This document shows positions 35,004-44,305 of a stretch of 64,000 nt of DNA, piece by piece. The DNA is from Cytobacillus massiliigabonensis (GTDB lineage: Bacteria; Bacillota; Bacilli; Bacillales; Cytobacillaceae). The notes under the pieces are model-generated. The model was given only the letters and a program-made list of their open reading frames with translations. It was not told the origin of the DNA and ran no database searches. Both the position numbers and the translations under genes were made by a program. The stretch covers positions 2,171,621 through 2,235,620 of the forward strand of contig NZ_LT904904.1 in the NCBI RefSeq assembly GCF_900199725.1. Direction: 5' to 3'. Numbering within the stretch: position 1 is the stretch's first letter; the number at the start of each line of letters is the position of its first letter.

Positions 35004-36065
35004 ATGAAGAATCCTTTTGTAATGGGGTGTGGAGAATTCCATGTGAACTATAAACAAGATATGGCTATATGGAAAATCTCCCGTGTAAGGGTGCGCGTCA
35101 TGATTATGGTCGCATTACTAGCCATCTTTCCATTAATTGCTTCCGATTACATTGTGGGTCTTGCCACCTTATGTGGAATCGCCGCGATTGGTGCTATAGG
35201 ACTGAATATTTTAACTGGTTTTACAGGACAAATATCGATTGGAGTAGGCGCCTTTTTAGGGGTAGGCGGTTATACATCGGCCATTTTAACGGCAAAACTA
35301 GGTTTAAGCTTTTGGATTGCGATGCCAACAGCTGGTATTATTACCGCAATTGTTGGCGGCCTTTTTGGCTTGCCATCTTTAAGGCTGAAAGGGCTGTATT
35401 TAGCAATTGCGACGCTCGCAGCCCAAGTAATCATTCTGTTTGTCATTTCCAGATGGGACTCATTGACTGGAGGTACTGCGGGAATGGTACTTTCTAGACC
35501 GGAAATTGGAAGCTTCGTTTTTAATAGTGAAACAAGCTATTACTATTTAATGTTTGTGGTTCTTGTCATTACCACGATTTTTACCTTGAATCTTTTCCGG
35601 TCTCGAGTCGGAAGAGCGTTCATTGCAGTAAGAGATAGAGATATTGCCGCAGAGGTTATGGGGATCGATTTATTTAAATATAAAGTTCTCGCCTTTATTG
35701 TCAGTTCTTTCTTTGTAGGGGTGGCGGGTGCCTTGCTTGGACATTATACGATGGTAGTAAGCCCAGAATTGTATAGTATAACCGTCTCTATTGAATATCT
35801 GGCTATCATTCTGGTTGGTGGACTTGGCAGTGTTTTTGGCTCAATCTATGGAGCTGTTTTTATTACATTGCTGCCTGTTTTCCTTCGTACAGGAGTAGAA
35901 TTACTAAGCGGCGTATTCCCTGATTTATCAAATGTGCTAAATGGGATGAAAGAAGTTGTATTTGGGTTAGTTATTATTCTATTTCTAATTTACGAACCAG
36001 AGGGGCTAGCGAAAATATGGAAGAATATAAAAGACTATTTTAAGTTATGGCCGTTTTCCTATTAA
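35004..36065 (+). CDS. livM: LivM-type ABC permease
   Basis: A permease of about 353 residues. It has the LivM motif ILTGFTGQISIGVGAFLGVGGYTSA, and GLPSLRLKGLYLAIATLA with the EAA-like contact region AVRDRDIAAEVMG. About ten hydrophobic helices. The frame is open from 34962, overlapping livH, but GAGAGGGTG upstream fixes ATG 35004. The N-terminal 30 residues before the first helix are longer than usual. Confidence 0.9.
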   Translation: MKNPFVMGCGEFHVNYKQDMAIWKISRVRVRVMIMVALLAIFPLIASDYIVGLATLCGIAAIGAIGLNILTGFTGQISIGVGAFLGVGGYTSAILTAKLGLSFWIAMPTAGIITAIVGGLFGLPSLRLKGLYLAIATLAAQVIILFVISRWDSLTGGTAGMVLSRPEIGSFVFNSETSYYYLMFVVLVITTIFTLNLFRSRVGRAFIAVRDRDIAAEVMGIDLFKYKVLAFIVSSFFVGVAGALLGHYTMVVSPELYSITVSIEYLAIILVGGLGSVFGSIYGAVFITLLPVFLRTGVELLSGVFPDLSNVLNGMKEVVFGLVIILFLIYEPEGLAKIWKNIKDYFKLWPFSY

Positions 36066-36139
36066 TTTAGTAATAATGAAAGTAATTCTATAGAACTTTC
36101 ACTTATGAAAGAATTTTTTACATTATGAGGGGGAGAAGA

Positions 36140-37315
36140 ATGAAAAAGATTTGGTCGAGTTTTCTTGTATTCGTTTTAGTAGCAGGAGTACTTGCTGCAT
36201 GTTCAGGTGAAGAAAAAAGTTCAGGCAGCGGCAAAGGAACTATCAAAATCGGTGGAATCTTCGACCTTACTGGTGGAACGGGGGATGTAGGGACACCTTA
36301 TGCTGAAGGAGCTGAAGCCTATTTTGATTTTATCAAAGATGAAGAGATCAATGGCTACAAGCTTGAGTTAATTGGTGACGACTATGCATACAAAATTCCA
36401 GAAGCTCAAAAAATGTATCAAAAATTAAAATCAAAAGATAAGGTTTCAGGCATTCTAGGGTGGGGAACAGGCGATACTGAGGCACTAAGGCAGCAAGTCG
36501 CTGCTGACAAACTTCCATATTTCTCGGGCTCATATTCTGAAAACCTTAAAGATATTAAAGAGAGTCCATATAACTTTTTAACGGCAGCATCCTATTCAGA
36601 TCAGGCTAGATCCGCGTTGACTTGGATAAAGGAAAACCATAGCGGAGGTACACCTAAAATTGCTTTCTTATATAATGATACAGCCTTTGGAAAGTCTCCT
36701 ATTGAAGATGCGAAAAGCTTTGCAAAGGAATTAGAAATGGAAGTTGTTGATGAGCAAATTATTGATGTGCAGGCATTAGATGCAACTTCTCAGCTTTTAA
36801 ATATGGAAAAGAAAAACCCTGATTATGCAATCATCCAGCAAACATGGGGGGCAACAGCAACCATTTTAAAAGATGCGAAAAAGCTTGGGATTGATACGCA
36901 ATTCATTGGTTTAAACTGGGCGACAGGAGAAGGCTTAATTCCGCTTGCAGGGGATGCTGCAGAAGGATTTATTGGTGTTGTTACCCATGCATTTCCTTAT
37001 GAAGATCTTCCAGGAATGGAAGAAATCAAAAAGTATCTGGAAGGCAAAGGAGAGAAATTAGAGGATAAAAACCAAAAATTCATCCAAGGCTGGGTGTCAG
37101 CAAAAATTATGGTTGAGGCAATTAAAATAGCAGACGACCCAACGACAGGAGAAGGAATCCGTAAAGGCATTGAGAAGCTAAAAGAGTTAGATCTTGGAGG
37201 ATTAGCTGCACCGGTTACATTTACAGCTGACAATCATGCAGGTACAAACAAAATCCGCCTAGCAGAAGTGAAGGGCGGAAAATTCGAAATTATTACTGAC
37301 TATATTAGTTACTAA
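36140..37315 (+). CDS. Liv-type solute-binding lipoprotein
   Basis: About 391 residues. A lipoprotein signal peptide ends in the lipobox LAAC (Cys at about residue 22), so the mature protein is lipid-anchored outside the membrane. The body is a periplasmic-binding-fold type 1 protein of the LivJ/amide-binding kind, starting IKIGGIFDLTGGTGDVG. It starts at ATG 36140 after GAGGGGGA. A terminator-like hairpin follows it within the operon, which often raises binding-protein level above the other subunits. Ligand unknown. Confidence 0.9.
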   Translation: MKKIWSSFLVFVLVAGVLAACSGEEKSSGSGKGTIKIGGIFDLTGGTGDVGTPYAEGAEAYFDFIKDEEINGYKLELIGDDYAYKIPEAQKMYQKLKSKDKVSGILGWGTGDTEALRQQVAADKLPYFSGSYSENLKDIKESPYNFLTAASYSDQARSALTWIKENHSGGTPKIAFLYNDTAFGKSPIEDAKSFAKELEMEVVDEQIIDVQALDATSQLLNMEKKNPDYAIIQQTWGATATILKDAKKLGIDTQFIGLNWATGEGLIPLAGDAAEGFIGVVTHAFPYEDLPGMEEIKKYLEGKGEKLEDKNQKFIQGWVSAKIMVEAIKIADDPTTGEGIRKGIEKLKELDLGGLAAPVTFTADNHAGTNKIRLAEVKGGKFEIITDYISY

Positions 37316-37318
37316 AGA

Positions 37319-37347
37319 TAAAGGGGCGTTTACATGACGCTCCTTTT
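37319..37347 (+). terminator. Intra-operon terminator after the binding-protein gene
   Basis: AAGGGGCGT pairs with ACGCTCCTT (one G-U pair) and is followed by TTTT. It would attenuate expression of the two genes downstream. Confidence 0.65.
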
Positions 37348-37370
37348 TAAAAGTTAGGGATATTTAAGTA

Positions 37371-37455
37371 GTGACCGATAAAACATGAAAAGTGGCCCGT
37401 AAAAGACAAGAAGTGGCCGATAAAACACGAAAAGTGACCCGTAATCAGGAGAAAA
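37371..37455. repeat. 21-bp tandem intergenic repeat, four units
   Basis: Units start at 37371, 37392, 37413 and 37434, each reading GTGrCCsrTAAAAsAydArAA-like with a strict 21-bp period: GTGACCGATAAAACATGAAA, GTGGCCCGTAAAAGACAAGA, GTGGCCGATAAAACACGAAA, GTGACCCGTAATCAGGAGAA. The period is a multiple of three, so a minus-strand frame reads through with repeating residues, but no start or ribosome binding site supports translation. It lies between the operon attenuator and livF. Confidence 0.8.
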
Positions 37456-37486
37456 GATAAAAATAAATAATAGAAGGAGGAAATAC

Positions 37487-38275
37487 ATGCTGACAATCAA
37501 TAATGTAGAAGTGATGTACGACCGAGTCATTTTAGTTTTAAAAGGAATGTCGATGGTCGTTCCAAAGGGGAAAATAGTCGCGCTATTAGGTAGCAATGGC
37601 GCCGGAAAAACTACAACACTTAAAGCTATATCTGGCCTACTAAAAAGTGAAAATGGTGAAGTAACGGACGGCTTTATTGAACTGTATGGAGAACGTATAG
37701 ATGTGAGTGATGCCGAAACAATCGTCAAAAAAGGAATTTTCCAATGTATGGAGGGGCGCCGTGTATTTGAACATTTAACCGTAGAGGAAAATTTAATTGC
37801 AGGTGCGCACACACGTAAAGATCGAAAAAATATTAAAGATGATATCCAAAAAGTCTATCATTATTTTCCAAAACTTGAAATGCTGAAAAACAGACAGGCA
37901 GGATATCTTTCTGGTGGGGAGCAGCAAATGCTTGCTATCGGCAGAGGTATCATGGCAAAGCCGAAAGTATTGCTATTAGATGAGCCATCTCTAGGATTAG
38001 CCCCATTACTTGTAAAAGAAATCTTTGCAATCATTAAAAAAATAAATGAGGAGGAAGGAACAACGATACTTGTAGTGGAACAAAACGCAAATGTTGCGCT
38101 ATCCATTGCAGATTACGGCTATATTATGGAAAATGGCAGAATCGTTATGGACGGATCTGTTGACCGATTATTAGCAAACCAGGATGTGAGAGAGTTTTAT
38201 TTAGGCATGAGTGACAAAGGAAGAAAAAACTATAAAAATATTAAATCGTATAAAAGAAGAAAGAGGTGGCTGTGA
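37487..38275 (+). CDS. livF: LivF-type ABC transporter ATPase
   Basis: A 262-residue ATPase: Walker A GSNGAGKTT, the LivF-type CMEGRRVFEHLTVEENL, signature YLSGGEQQML, Walker B VLLLDEPSLGLAP, and VVEQNA. It starts at ATG 37487 after AGAAGGAGG. It has a basic C-terminal tail (RRKRW) longer than usual. Completes the LivGHMF transporter. Its stop overlaps the following gene by one base. Confidence 0.92.
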   Translation: MLTINNVEVMYDRVILVLKGMSMVVPKGKIVALLGSNGAGKTTTLKAISGLLKSENGEVTDGFIELYGERIDVSDAETIVKKGIFQCMEGRRVFEHLTVEENLIAGAHTRKDRKNIKDDIQKVYHYFPKLEMLKNRQAGYLSGGEQQMLAIGRGIMAKPKVLLLDEPSLGLAPLLVKEIFAIIKKINEEEGTTILVVEQNANVALSIADYGYIMENGRIVMDGSVDRLLANQDVREFYLGMSDKGRKNYKNIKSYKRRKRWL

Positions 38276-39447
38276 TGGAATCGCTTAAAGCTATTATCCA
38301 ATATGCATACGATCATGCGGAGGGCTTTAAGAAATGGATGAATAATGCAGGCTTGACTCCAATAGATATTCAATCAAAAAAGGACTTGTCAAAGATTCCT
38401 GTCTTAAAAAAGGATCATTTGCCTAACATACAAAATGAAAATGCCCCATTTGGTCACTTAACAACTATACGTACATCAGATATGGCAAGAGTTTTTATGT
38501 CCCCAGGACCTATCTATGATCCACAAACACACGAAAAAGATTTTTGGCATTTTGCTGAAGCGCTGAAAGAAGCAGGCTTTAATGAAAACGATATTGTCCA
38601 AAACACATTCTCCTACCATCTATCACCTGCTGGATTTATGTTTGATTCCGCACTAAGAGAATTAGGAGCAACAGTTATTCCTGCTGGAACCGGTAATCGG
38701 GAACTCCAAATCCAAGTTATGAAGGATTTAAAGGTTACTGGATATGTTGGTACGCCAAGTTTCTTTTCCATTTTACTCGATGCAATAGAAGAGAAGTGCT
38801 GGGCATTTGGAAAAGATATTCACCTAAAAAGAGCATTTTTCATAGCCGAGATGCTGACAGCAGAGATGAGGAAAAGATGTGAAGGAATAGATATATCCGT
38901 ATTTGAAGGCTATGGAACAGCAGATTGCGGCTGTATAGCTTTTGAAGATAAACAAGGTCCGGGATTAAGGGTAACAAGTTCAGCTATAGTCCAAATTTGT
39001 GATCCTTTATCAGGTGAGGAACTTTTAGCCGGTGAGGGAGAAGTGGTTGTCACACTCTTTGATAAAAGCTATCCGCTTATTCGTTTCGGAACGGGAGACC
39101 TTTCGAGATGGGTTGATGGCTTTGAGGGAAAGAGAATAGCAGGTGTACTCGGCAGAATTAGTGATGGAGTGAAAGTAAAAGGCATGTTCGTAAGGGAAAA
39201 ACAGCTTGCTTCTGTGCTAGATCATGCTGGTTATAGCATCTTCCAGGGAATTATTAGAAGAGAAAATAATCAAGATGTATTCGAGTTATTCATTGAGTCC
39301 GATGAAGAGTTGCAATCTGACCTAGGTGAAAAACTTCGAGATGTTATAAGAGTGTCGCCTATTCTTGCAAAAGTGAATAAAGGCTGCATTAATAGAAATG
39401 AAAAACGATTAATTGATCAGCGGTCTTATGAATTGAAAAACACATAG
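38275..39447 (+). CDS. PaaK-like protein lacking the ATP-binding P-loop
   Basis: About 390 residues, related to phenylacetate-CoA ligase (PaaK): IVQNTFSYHLSPAGF, LRELGATVIPAGTGN, YVGTPSF, FEGYGTADCG and PLIRFGTGDLS are matching blocks in order. Where PaaK has the SSGTTGKPT adenylate loop, this protein reads MSPGPIYDP, so the glycine-threonine loop that holds ATP is gone. The N-terminal about 40 residues of PaaK are also missing. It may be a non-catalytic or altered-chemistry relative working with the importer. It starts at ATG 38275, overlapping the livF stop. Last gene of the operon. Confidence 0.75.
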   Translation: MESLKAIIQYAYDHAEGFKKWMNNAGLTPIDIQSKKDLSKIPVLKKDHLPNIQNENAPFGHLTTIRTSDMARVFMSPGPIYDPQTHEKDFWHFAEALKEAGFNENDIVQNTFSYHLSPAGFMFDSALRELGATVIPAGTGNRELQIQVMKDLKVTGYVGTPSFFSILLDAIEEKCWAFGKDIHLKRAFFIAEMLTAEMRKRCEGIDISVFEGYGTADCGCIAFEDKQGPGLRVTSSAIVQICDPLSGEELLAGEGEVVVTLFDKSYPLIRFGTGDLSRWVDGFEGKRIAGVLGRISDGVKVKGMFVREKQLASVLDHAGYSIFQGIIRRENNQDVFELFIESDEELQSDLGEKLRDVIRVSPILAKVNKGCINRNEKRLIDQRSYELKNT

Positions 39448-39450
39448 AAA

Positions 39451-39480
39451 AAAGGAGAGCAGCTATGCTCTCTTTTTTAT
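39451..39480 (+). terminator. Terminator of the Liv operon
   Basis: GGAGAGCA and TGCTCTC form a stem followed by TTTTTTATT directly after the PaaK-like gene. The remaining gap to 39765 shows a TATAAT (39693-39698) but no properly spaced -35. Confidence 0.8.
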
Positions 39481-39765
39481 TGTAAAGATGAATAAATATT
39501 CAGTTCCAGGTAATGCTTAATAGATATTTTGGGATAGAAAATTTGAGGGGGAAATATTACAAATTATTCATAATTTCAGCTGATCTACATCGAAATCGTT
39601 TAAAATCCCGCTTTTTTTATTCTCACAATGCGTACAGTGTAAATTCGACATAATATTGTACAAATTGACAATATATGATAAAAAAGAACTAGTATAATAA
39701 TAGTATCCATAATGATGTATAAAAATGAGTTGGTTAGTTTTGTGTTTTGGTAAGGGAGTGAGTAT

Positions 39766-41934
39766 ATGTTCGATCAGAATCAAGTACAGCCATGGATTGA
39801 TTCTTTACAGGAGATTTTTAAAAATAGCCGTTCGAATTATAAAAATTTGCTTCAGATGGAAAAGGATATTCAGCAAGTCAGTTCCTTCTTGGAGGATTAT
39901 GCAAATTTGCGGTATGCATTAGATGCTTCTGCAATCGTCGCTGTTACAGATACGAGCGGAAAAATAATCTATGCAAACAAAAAGTTTTGCGAACTATCAA
40001 AGTACTCCATGGAAGAGCTAATTGGTCAAAATCACCGAATCCTTAATTCTGGCTATCATGAGAAGGTATTTTTCAGAAGAATGTGGCAAACGATTAATAA
40101 AGGAGAAATATGGGAAGGCGAAGTGAAAAATAAGGCAAAGGACGGAACATACTATTGGGTAAAAACGACGATTGTTCCTTTAATGGATCAGTATGGCAAG
40201 CCTAGTATGCATATTGCAATAAGAACAGATATATCTGAAGGAAAACTTGCTCAAGAAAAACTAGTTGAAGCATTGCAAAATGATTTTACTCATGTTGTTA
40301 ACTCGATGAATAACTTAATTTTCAAAGTAGCTAAAGATCCAGATGGGAATTTTGTATTCATTCTGAATGAAGGAAAACTAGCCTATCAGCTAGGCTTAGA
40401 TAATGAGAAAATGCGCAACAAAAGAATAGACGAAGTCTATCCGCCGGAAATAGCCAGTATGCTAGTAAGTAAATATGAACAAGCTTTCCTTGGACAGCCG
40501 ATGACTTATAATTATGCTTACAAGAATCGGCAGCTATTAACCTACTTATCTCCTCTTTATCGTGATGGTAAGGTAGTAGAAATTATTGGCTGTATAAATG
40601 ACATCACTGAGCTTCATCAAGTTCAAGAAGAAGTGGAATTTATGGCATTTCATGACATATTAACAAGCTTACCAAATCGAAGAAAGTTTTGTGATGATAT
40701 AAATCACTTAATGAGAGAATCGAATGATAAAAAAGAAAAAATTGCTGTTTTCTTTCTTGATTTAGATCGATTTAAACAAATTAATGATTCTTTAGGTCAT
40801 TCAGTAGGGGATCAATTAATCAAGGCAATAGCTAAAAAATTGAAAAAGGGACTAAGACCAAATGCAGAAATTTACCGTCTTGCTGGAGATGAATTTATCA
40901 TTATTTACCCCAACCTAACTAATACTGATTTAGCAAGAACTTTTGCAGAAGAGATTCTTACAATTTTTGACCAGTCCATTCAATTAGATAGAAATGAAAT
41001 TATTACTACTTGCAGCATGGGAATTAGCTTTTATCCAGATCATGGGATAGATTGTGATTCTTTATTGAAAAAAGCGGATATAGCTATGTACGCTGCAAAG
41101 CTGAAAGGGCGTAATCATTTTTGTATTTATGAACAGGAAATGAATCAAGCGAATGAAGAAGTACTCTTAATCGAAAATCATCTTCGTAAAGCCATTGATA
41201 ATAATGAGCTAGAATTATACTTCCAGCCCAAATTAGACTTACATACAAGAAAAATAAATGGGATGGAGGCATTATTGCGCTGGAAAAGCCCCATGTTTGG
41301 GAATATCCCCCCAGATAAATTTATCCCAATAGCCGAAGATACAGGTTTGATTATTAAAATTGATAATTGGGTATTAGAAAGGGCTTGTATGCAAAACAAG
41401 GAGTGGAATCATTCTTGCTTTGCTGCTCCTTTAAGAGTAGCTGTGAATATATCGCCATTACATTTCCGCTTGCCAAACTTCCAGCAAGTTGTCGAGGATG
41501 TATTAGAAAAAACAGGTTTAGACCCGCATTTGCTTGAGTTAGAGATTACTGAGAGCAGCTTTATCGATAATATTGATGAATGTATTGAATGCTTAGAGAA
41601 GCTTAGAAAAATGGGGATTGTTGTGGCGATTGATGATTTTGGAAAAGGATACTCTTCTCTAAACTACTTAAGAAAATTTCCTATTCACTCACTCAAAATT
41701 GATCGCAGTTTTATCCACGAGGTATCAAAAAATAGGGAGGATGTTGCCATAGTGAAGGCGATTACTTTCCTTGCCCATGAACTGAATTTAAAAGTTGTTG
41801 CAGAAGGGATTGAAACGAAGGATGTAATAGAGATTCTCGAGGAAATTGGCTGTGATGAAATTCAAGGGTATTATATAAGCAGACCGCTTCCAAAGGAAGA
41901 ATTTGAAGCCATCTATCGTATGTTGATTCATTAA
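39766..41934 (+). CDS. PAS-PAS-GGDEF-EAL cyclic-di-GMP enzyme
   Basis: A 722-residue cytoplasmic protein without membrane segments. A PAS domain (about 50-170; AVTDTSGKIIYANKKF), a second PAS-like region (about 175-285), GGDEF domain (about 290-455) with motif AGDEF and the preceding DLDRFKQINDSLGH, then an EAL domain (about 465-720) with MEALLRW, ELEITES, IDDFGKGYSSL, LKIDRSF and EGIET. All catalytic EAL residues I can check are present, so it is a phosphodiesterase. AGDEF is compatible with cyclase or GTP-regulatory function. The start is ATG 39766 after AAGGGAGTG. Monocistronic. Confidence 0.92.
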   Translation: MFDQNQVQPWIDSLQEIFKNSRSNYKNLLQMEKDIQQVSSFLEDYANLRYALDASAIVAVTDTSGKIIYANKKFCELSKYSMEELIGQNHRILNSGYHEKVFFRRMWQTINKGEIWEGEVKNKAKDGTYYWVKTTIVPLMDQYGKPSMHIAIRTDISEGKLAQEKLVEALQNDFTHVVNSMNNLIFKVAKDPDGNFVFILNEGKLAYQLGLDNEKMRNKRIDEVYPPEIASMLVSKYEQAFLGQPMTYNYAYKNRQLLTYLSPLYRDGKVVEIIGCINDITELHQVQEEVEFMAFHDILTSLPNRRKFCDDINHLMRESNDKKEKIAVFFLDLDRFKQINDSLGHSVGDQLIKAIAKKLKKGLRPNAEIYRLAGDEFIIIYPNLTNTDLARTFAEEILTIFDQSIQLDRNEIITTCSMGISFYPDHGIDCDSLLKKADIAMYAAKLKGRNHFCIYEQEMNQANEEVLLIENHLRKAIDNNELELYFQPKLDLHTRKINGMEALLRWKSPMFGNIPPDKFIPIAEDTGLIIKIDNWVLERACMQNKEWNHSCFAAPLRVAVNISPLHFRLPNFQQVVEDVLEKTGLDPHLLELEITESSFIDNIDECIECLEKLRKMGIVVAIDDFGKGYSSLNYLRKFPIHSLKIDRSFIHEVSKNREDVAIVKAITFLAHELNLKVVAEGIETKDVIEILEEIGCDEIQGYYISRPLPKEEFEAIYRMLIH

Positions 41935-41940
41935 AATAAT

Positions 41941-41990
41941 AAAAGTGCTTAGTTTTTCAATCTTTTACGGATGAATACTAAGCACTTTTT
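41941..41990. terminator. Bidirectional terminator
   Basis: AAAAGTGCTTAGT pairs with ACTAAGCACTTTTT around a 23-base loop, between the convergent GGDEF-EAL and molybdopterin oxidoreductase genes. Confidence 0.8.
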
Positions 41991-42023
41991 AATTCTATTA
42001 AAATAGTATATCAATATTAAAAA

Positions 42024-44063
42024 TTAAAGCTTATTTACCGCTACTCGTCCGGAAAAGAAAGTAGCACCACCGCCCATATCTGACAATCGATCTGGTGTAA
42101 GTGAATTGACAAGCTGTTTAGTTCCCGGAATATTTGCCCATAGTCCTTGTGAAACGATCACACCTGGGAGAACATTGTCACCAATTGAAACCTTTAATTC
42201 ACATTCTCCACGCTGATTCCAAACACGTACAGTTTCTCCATCCTCAATTCCAGCTGCCTCTGCATCTTTTACATTCATATGAATCCGCGGATCTTTTTCG
42301 AGCGATTGATGCTTTTCTATATTCGAGAAAGTTGAGTTTAAAAAGTTATGATTAGGTGCTGGAACGAACAAAAATGGAAACTTGTTATCTTCAACAATTG
42401 GTGTATATGTTGGTAACGGTGAATAACCATCATGTTTCATTTTCTCAGAAAATAACTCAATTTTTCCACTTGGTGTCGGAAATCTTCCAGGCAATAACGG
42501 CTTCACATTTGCCTTCACGTATTGCTTTTCTAATAATGCTTCATAATTGATGTCGGCAATGGAAGGATTTGCCGGGTTGTCAAGCGCATGAGAAATCATT
42601 TCAGCTTCCGTTTCATTGAAAGCATCCTCTATAAATCCCATACTTTTTGCTAATAAACGGAAGACCTCTACATTTGATTTGGATTCACCATAAGTCTCAA
42701 TGACTGGCTGTTGAATTTGCATATAATGATGCCAGTAAGAAGCATAAAAGTCGGTATTCTCAAAAGAAGATGTTGAAGGCAGCAAAATATCAGCATATTT
42801 GGCTGTTTCAGTCATGAATAAATCATGAACAACAAGAAATAAATCCTCTCGTCCTAAGCCTTCTCGAACCTTATTCCCATCAGGTGCTACAACAGCAGGG
42901 TTAGAGCTATAAACATACATAGATTTGATTGGCGATTCTAATTCCAGCAGCGTTCTGCCAATTTCATTCATATTAATCACACGAGTTTGTTTGTTTTCCA
43001 AAAGATCAGGTCTTTGGAGACTATCTTCATTATAAGCTAAAAAGCCAGAATTTGATTTGATGGCACCGCCGCCTTTTACAAGCCATTGACCAGTTAAGGC
43101 TGGGAGACAAGCGATTGTCCTCGTAGACATCCCGCCATTATCATGGTGCTGAAGTCCGTTTCCAATTCTAATATAAGATGGGGTGGTTTCCCCATACATT
43201 CTTGCCAGCTTATATATGTCTTCTACAGGTATTCCTGTAATTTCTGACACGGATTTAGGGTCATATTGCATCACATGTTCACGTAATTCATTATGTCCTA
43301 CTGTATATTTTTGTAAAAAACCTTCATCAACCATGTTATCTGCAAATAAAATATGCATCAATCCCAGTGCAAGCGCGCCATCTGTTCCTGGTAAAATCGG
43401 AATAAACCAGTCTGCCATTCTTCCCGTTTGATTTTTATGAACATCAATAACAATTATTTTTGCGCCATTTTTTCGAGCTTTTTGTGCAAGTGTGATTTGA
43501 TGCATGTTCGTACTAACTGCATTAATTCCCCAAAAGATGATTAGCTTTGAATGAATCGTATCTTCAGGATCAATACCTATATTTCCACCCATCGTATATT
43601 TATAGCCTGTCGTGCCAGCAGACTGGCAGATGGTACGATTTAACTGTGAGGCTCCTAAACGGTGGAAGAATCGGCGATCCATCCCTTCTGCAGTGAGATT
43701 TCCCATGTTTCCATAGAAACTATAGGGAAGAATACTCTCCGGTCCATCTGTTTGGATTAGCTTCTTCCAGTGGGAAGTAATCGTATTAATTGCTTCTTCC
43801 CAGCTAATTTGTTCAAATTTCCCTTCGCCTTTTGCTCCTATTCGTTTCATTGGATATTTTAGACGATTTTTATCGTATATTCTTTCCTTCATATTTCGTA
43901 CCTTATTGCAGATATTCCCTTGGGTTACCGGATGATTAGGGTCCCCTTCTATTTTAATAATTTTCCCATCTTCCTTATGGAGAAGCAATCCGCATTGATC
44001 AGGGCAATCAAGCGGGCATACAGATGGGAAAATTCCATTAAGCTGGTTAACAAAAGCAGTCAT
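42024..44063 (-). CDS. Molybdopterin-dependent oxidoreductase (YoaE-like)
   Basis: A 679-residue protein of the DMSO reductase/formate dehydrogenase superfamily. The N-terminal cluster motif is CPLDCPDQC with a further cysteine in GNICNKVR, expected to bind one [4Fe-4S]. MGD-binding regions include WGINAVSTN, PILPGTDGALALG and, near the C-terminus, VSQGLWANIPG. No Tat signal is visible, so it is probably cytoplasmic. Physiological substrate unknown. Starts at ATG 44063 behind AAAGGAGAT. Monocistronic, convergent with 39766 and divergent from the MATE gene. Confidence 0.85.
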   Translation of the reverse strand: MTAFVNQLNGIFPSVCPLDCPDQCGLLLHKEDGKIIKIEGDPNHPVTQGNICNKVRNMKERIYDKNRLKYPMKRIGAKGEGKFEQISWEEAINTITSHWKKLIQTDGPESILPYSFYGNMGNLTAEGMDRRFFHRLGASQLNRTICQSAGTTGYKYTMGGNIGIDPEDTIHSKLIIFWGINAVSTNMHQITLAQKARKNGAKIIVIDVHKNQTGRMADWFIPILPGTDGALALGLMHILFADNMVDEGFLQKYTVGHNELREHVMQYDPKSVSEITGIPVEDIYKLARMYGETTPSYIRIGNGLQHHDNGGMSTRTIACLPALTGQWLVKGGGAIKSNSGFLAYNEDSLQRPDLLENKQTRVINMNEIGRTLLELESPIKSMYVYSSNPAVVAPDGNKVREGLGREDLFLVVHDLFMTETAKYADILLPSTSSFENTDFYASYWHHYMQIQQPVIETYGESKSNVEVFRLLAKSMGFIEDAFNETEAEMISHALDNPANPSIADINYEALLEKQYVKANVKPLLPGRFPTPSGKIELFSEKMKHDGYSPLPTYTPIVEDNKFPFLFVPAPNHNFLNSTFSNIEKHQSLEKDPRIHMNVKDAEAAGIEDGETVRVWNQRGECELKVSIGDNVLPGVIVSQGLWANIPGTKQLVNSLTPDRLSDMGGGATFFSGRVAVNKL

Positions 44064-44305
44064 TGGTAATCTCCTTTATAAGCATATTTGAGTGTCAGTC
44101 TGCTTAAATGAATCAGTAGTGCAAACGTACTTTAAATAATTAGATCTAAAATGTTTTTATTATCGAAATATTAGTTGCTATAATCATAAAATAGATTAAT
44201 AAGTCTAGCAATAAAAGATTGTTATAAAAATTAAGTGAATTCTATTTAAGTGCATATATGAGTCTGCTATTATGGGATAATATTATATTCAAGGAGTTTT
44301 TATTA

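Noticed and set aside
37371..37455. CRISPR array
   Set aside because: Contiguous 21-bp units without spacers and no cas genes.
37354..37812. 152-residue minus-strand frame including the 21-bp repeats
   Set aside because: The repeat period is a multiple of three, so it stays open by chance; the rest is antisense to livF.
39665..39698. TTGACA...TATAAT promoter for the GGDEF-EAL gene
   Set aside because: Both hexamers are perfect, but the spacer is 22 bases, too long for SigA; another -35 must be used if this -10 is real.
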